Origin: Acidobacteriota bacterium
Lineage (GTDB): Bacteria; Acidobacteriota; Vicinamibacteria; Marinacidobacterales; SMYC01
Assembly (NCBI GenBank): GCA_030598165.1
Contig: JAUVQL010000055.1
Coordinates: forward strand, 1-6,658
Length of the DNA stretch: 6,658 nt
Direction of reading: 5' to 3'
Position 1 is the stretch's first letter, and each line of letters begins with the position of its first letter. Under the pieces are notes generated by a model. That model was not told the DNA's origin. It saw only the letters and a list, made by a program, of their open reading frames with translations, and searched no databases. The position numbers and the translations under genes are program-made. This document shows positions 6,525 to 6,658 of the stretch, piece by piece.

Positions 6525-6658
6525 TCATTGCGCTAATTGGACGCGGGATCCTGGTTTGCGTTGATAAACGAGCTTCCCGTCGATGAACACCGCTTCGGGG
6601 ATGGAGTGAGTACGGAAAGGGTGACCGCGCAAAATGAGGAGATCGGCGTCTTTTCCGG
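6525..6658 (-). CDS. Amidohydrolase, C-terminal 43 codons only (runs off window)
   Basis: The - strand frame entering at the right edge reads GKDADLLILRGHPFRTHSIP, then AVFIDGKLVYQ and a short tail, ending at TGA (6525-6527). GKDADLLIL..HP and the V(F/L)IDGKLVY strand are the standard C-terminal beta-sandwich ending of imidazolonepropionase-like and D-aminoacylase-like amidohydrolases. Nothing of the catalytic barrel is inside the window, so activity and substrate cannot be judged. It lies 19 bases upstream of the degenerate paralog on the same strand, which makes an operon very likely; the neighbour's equivalent end reads GKSANIVVFDGHP, so the two are paralogs at least in this part. Confidence 0.85.
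   Translation of the reverse strand, partial: GKDADLLILRGHPFRTHSIPEAVFIDGKLVYQRKPGSRVQLAQ

Overview
The window reads as an ordinary chromosomal stretch of a Gram-negative bacterium. One gene on the + strand (the 3' part of ptsI) converges on at least four genes on the - strand: partial amidohydrolase, degenerate amidohydrolase paralog, transketolase family protein, and membrane-anchored TlpA-like thioredoxin. Two of the proteins appear to be exported or to carry a periplasmic domain, which implies an envelope. The amidohydrolase subfamily, with its conserved ITPQLR, SRSP.TRMG and RADDI-like blocks, and the 10-bp-periodic intergenic palindrome recall Acidobacteriota, Gemmatimonadota or Bacteroidota. 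That placement rests on remembered family features and is weak; Acidobacteriota would be my first guess.

Layout from left to right. Positions 1-1683 (+) hold PTS enzyme I without roughly its first 20 residues, which lie outside the window. Positions 1684-1855 are a gene-free gap between convergent genes, filled by a long imperfect inverted repeat (arms 1735-1765 and 1795-1825) flanked on both sides by AGAACTC-type short repeats. Positions 1856-2599 (-) encode a three-helix membrane anchor joined to a TlpA/ResA-like thioredoxin domain with WCGPC. Positions 2600-2716 hold a tandem duplication of about 50 bp, each copy with a perfect 7-bp-stem hairpin and a GAGTAA; the stop codon of the next gene lies inside one copy. 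Positions 2706-5060 (-) encode a long (784 aa), divergent transketolase. After a 179-bp gap, positions 5240-6505 (-) encode an exported amidohydrolase-fold protein that has lost most catalytic residues of its family. Nineteen bases upstream of it, a second amidohydrolase gene ends (6525-6658, -) and runs off the right edge.

How they relate. The two amidohydrolase genes are almost certainly co-transcribed (19-bp gap, strong ribosome binding site) and probably encode a paired active/degenerate set of secreted proteins. Transketolase and the TlpA-like gene are on the same strand with 106 bp of repeat-filled sequence between them; co-transcription is possible but not shown. PtsI and transketolase are both central sugar metabolism proteins, but their convergent placement gives no evidence of a shared pathway. 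I see no mobile-element gene, CRISPR array, defence system or RNA gene. The most unusual elements are the loss of catalytic residues in the second amidohydrolase, the variant active-site loops of PtsI and transketolase, and the two intergenic repeat structures.
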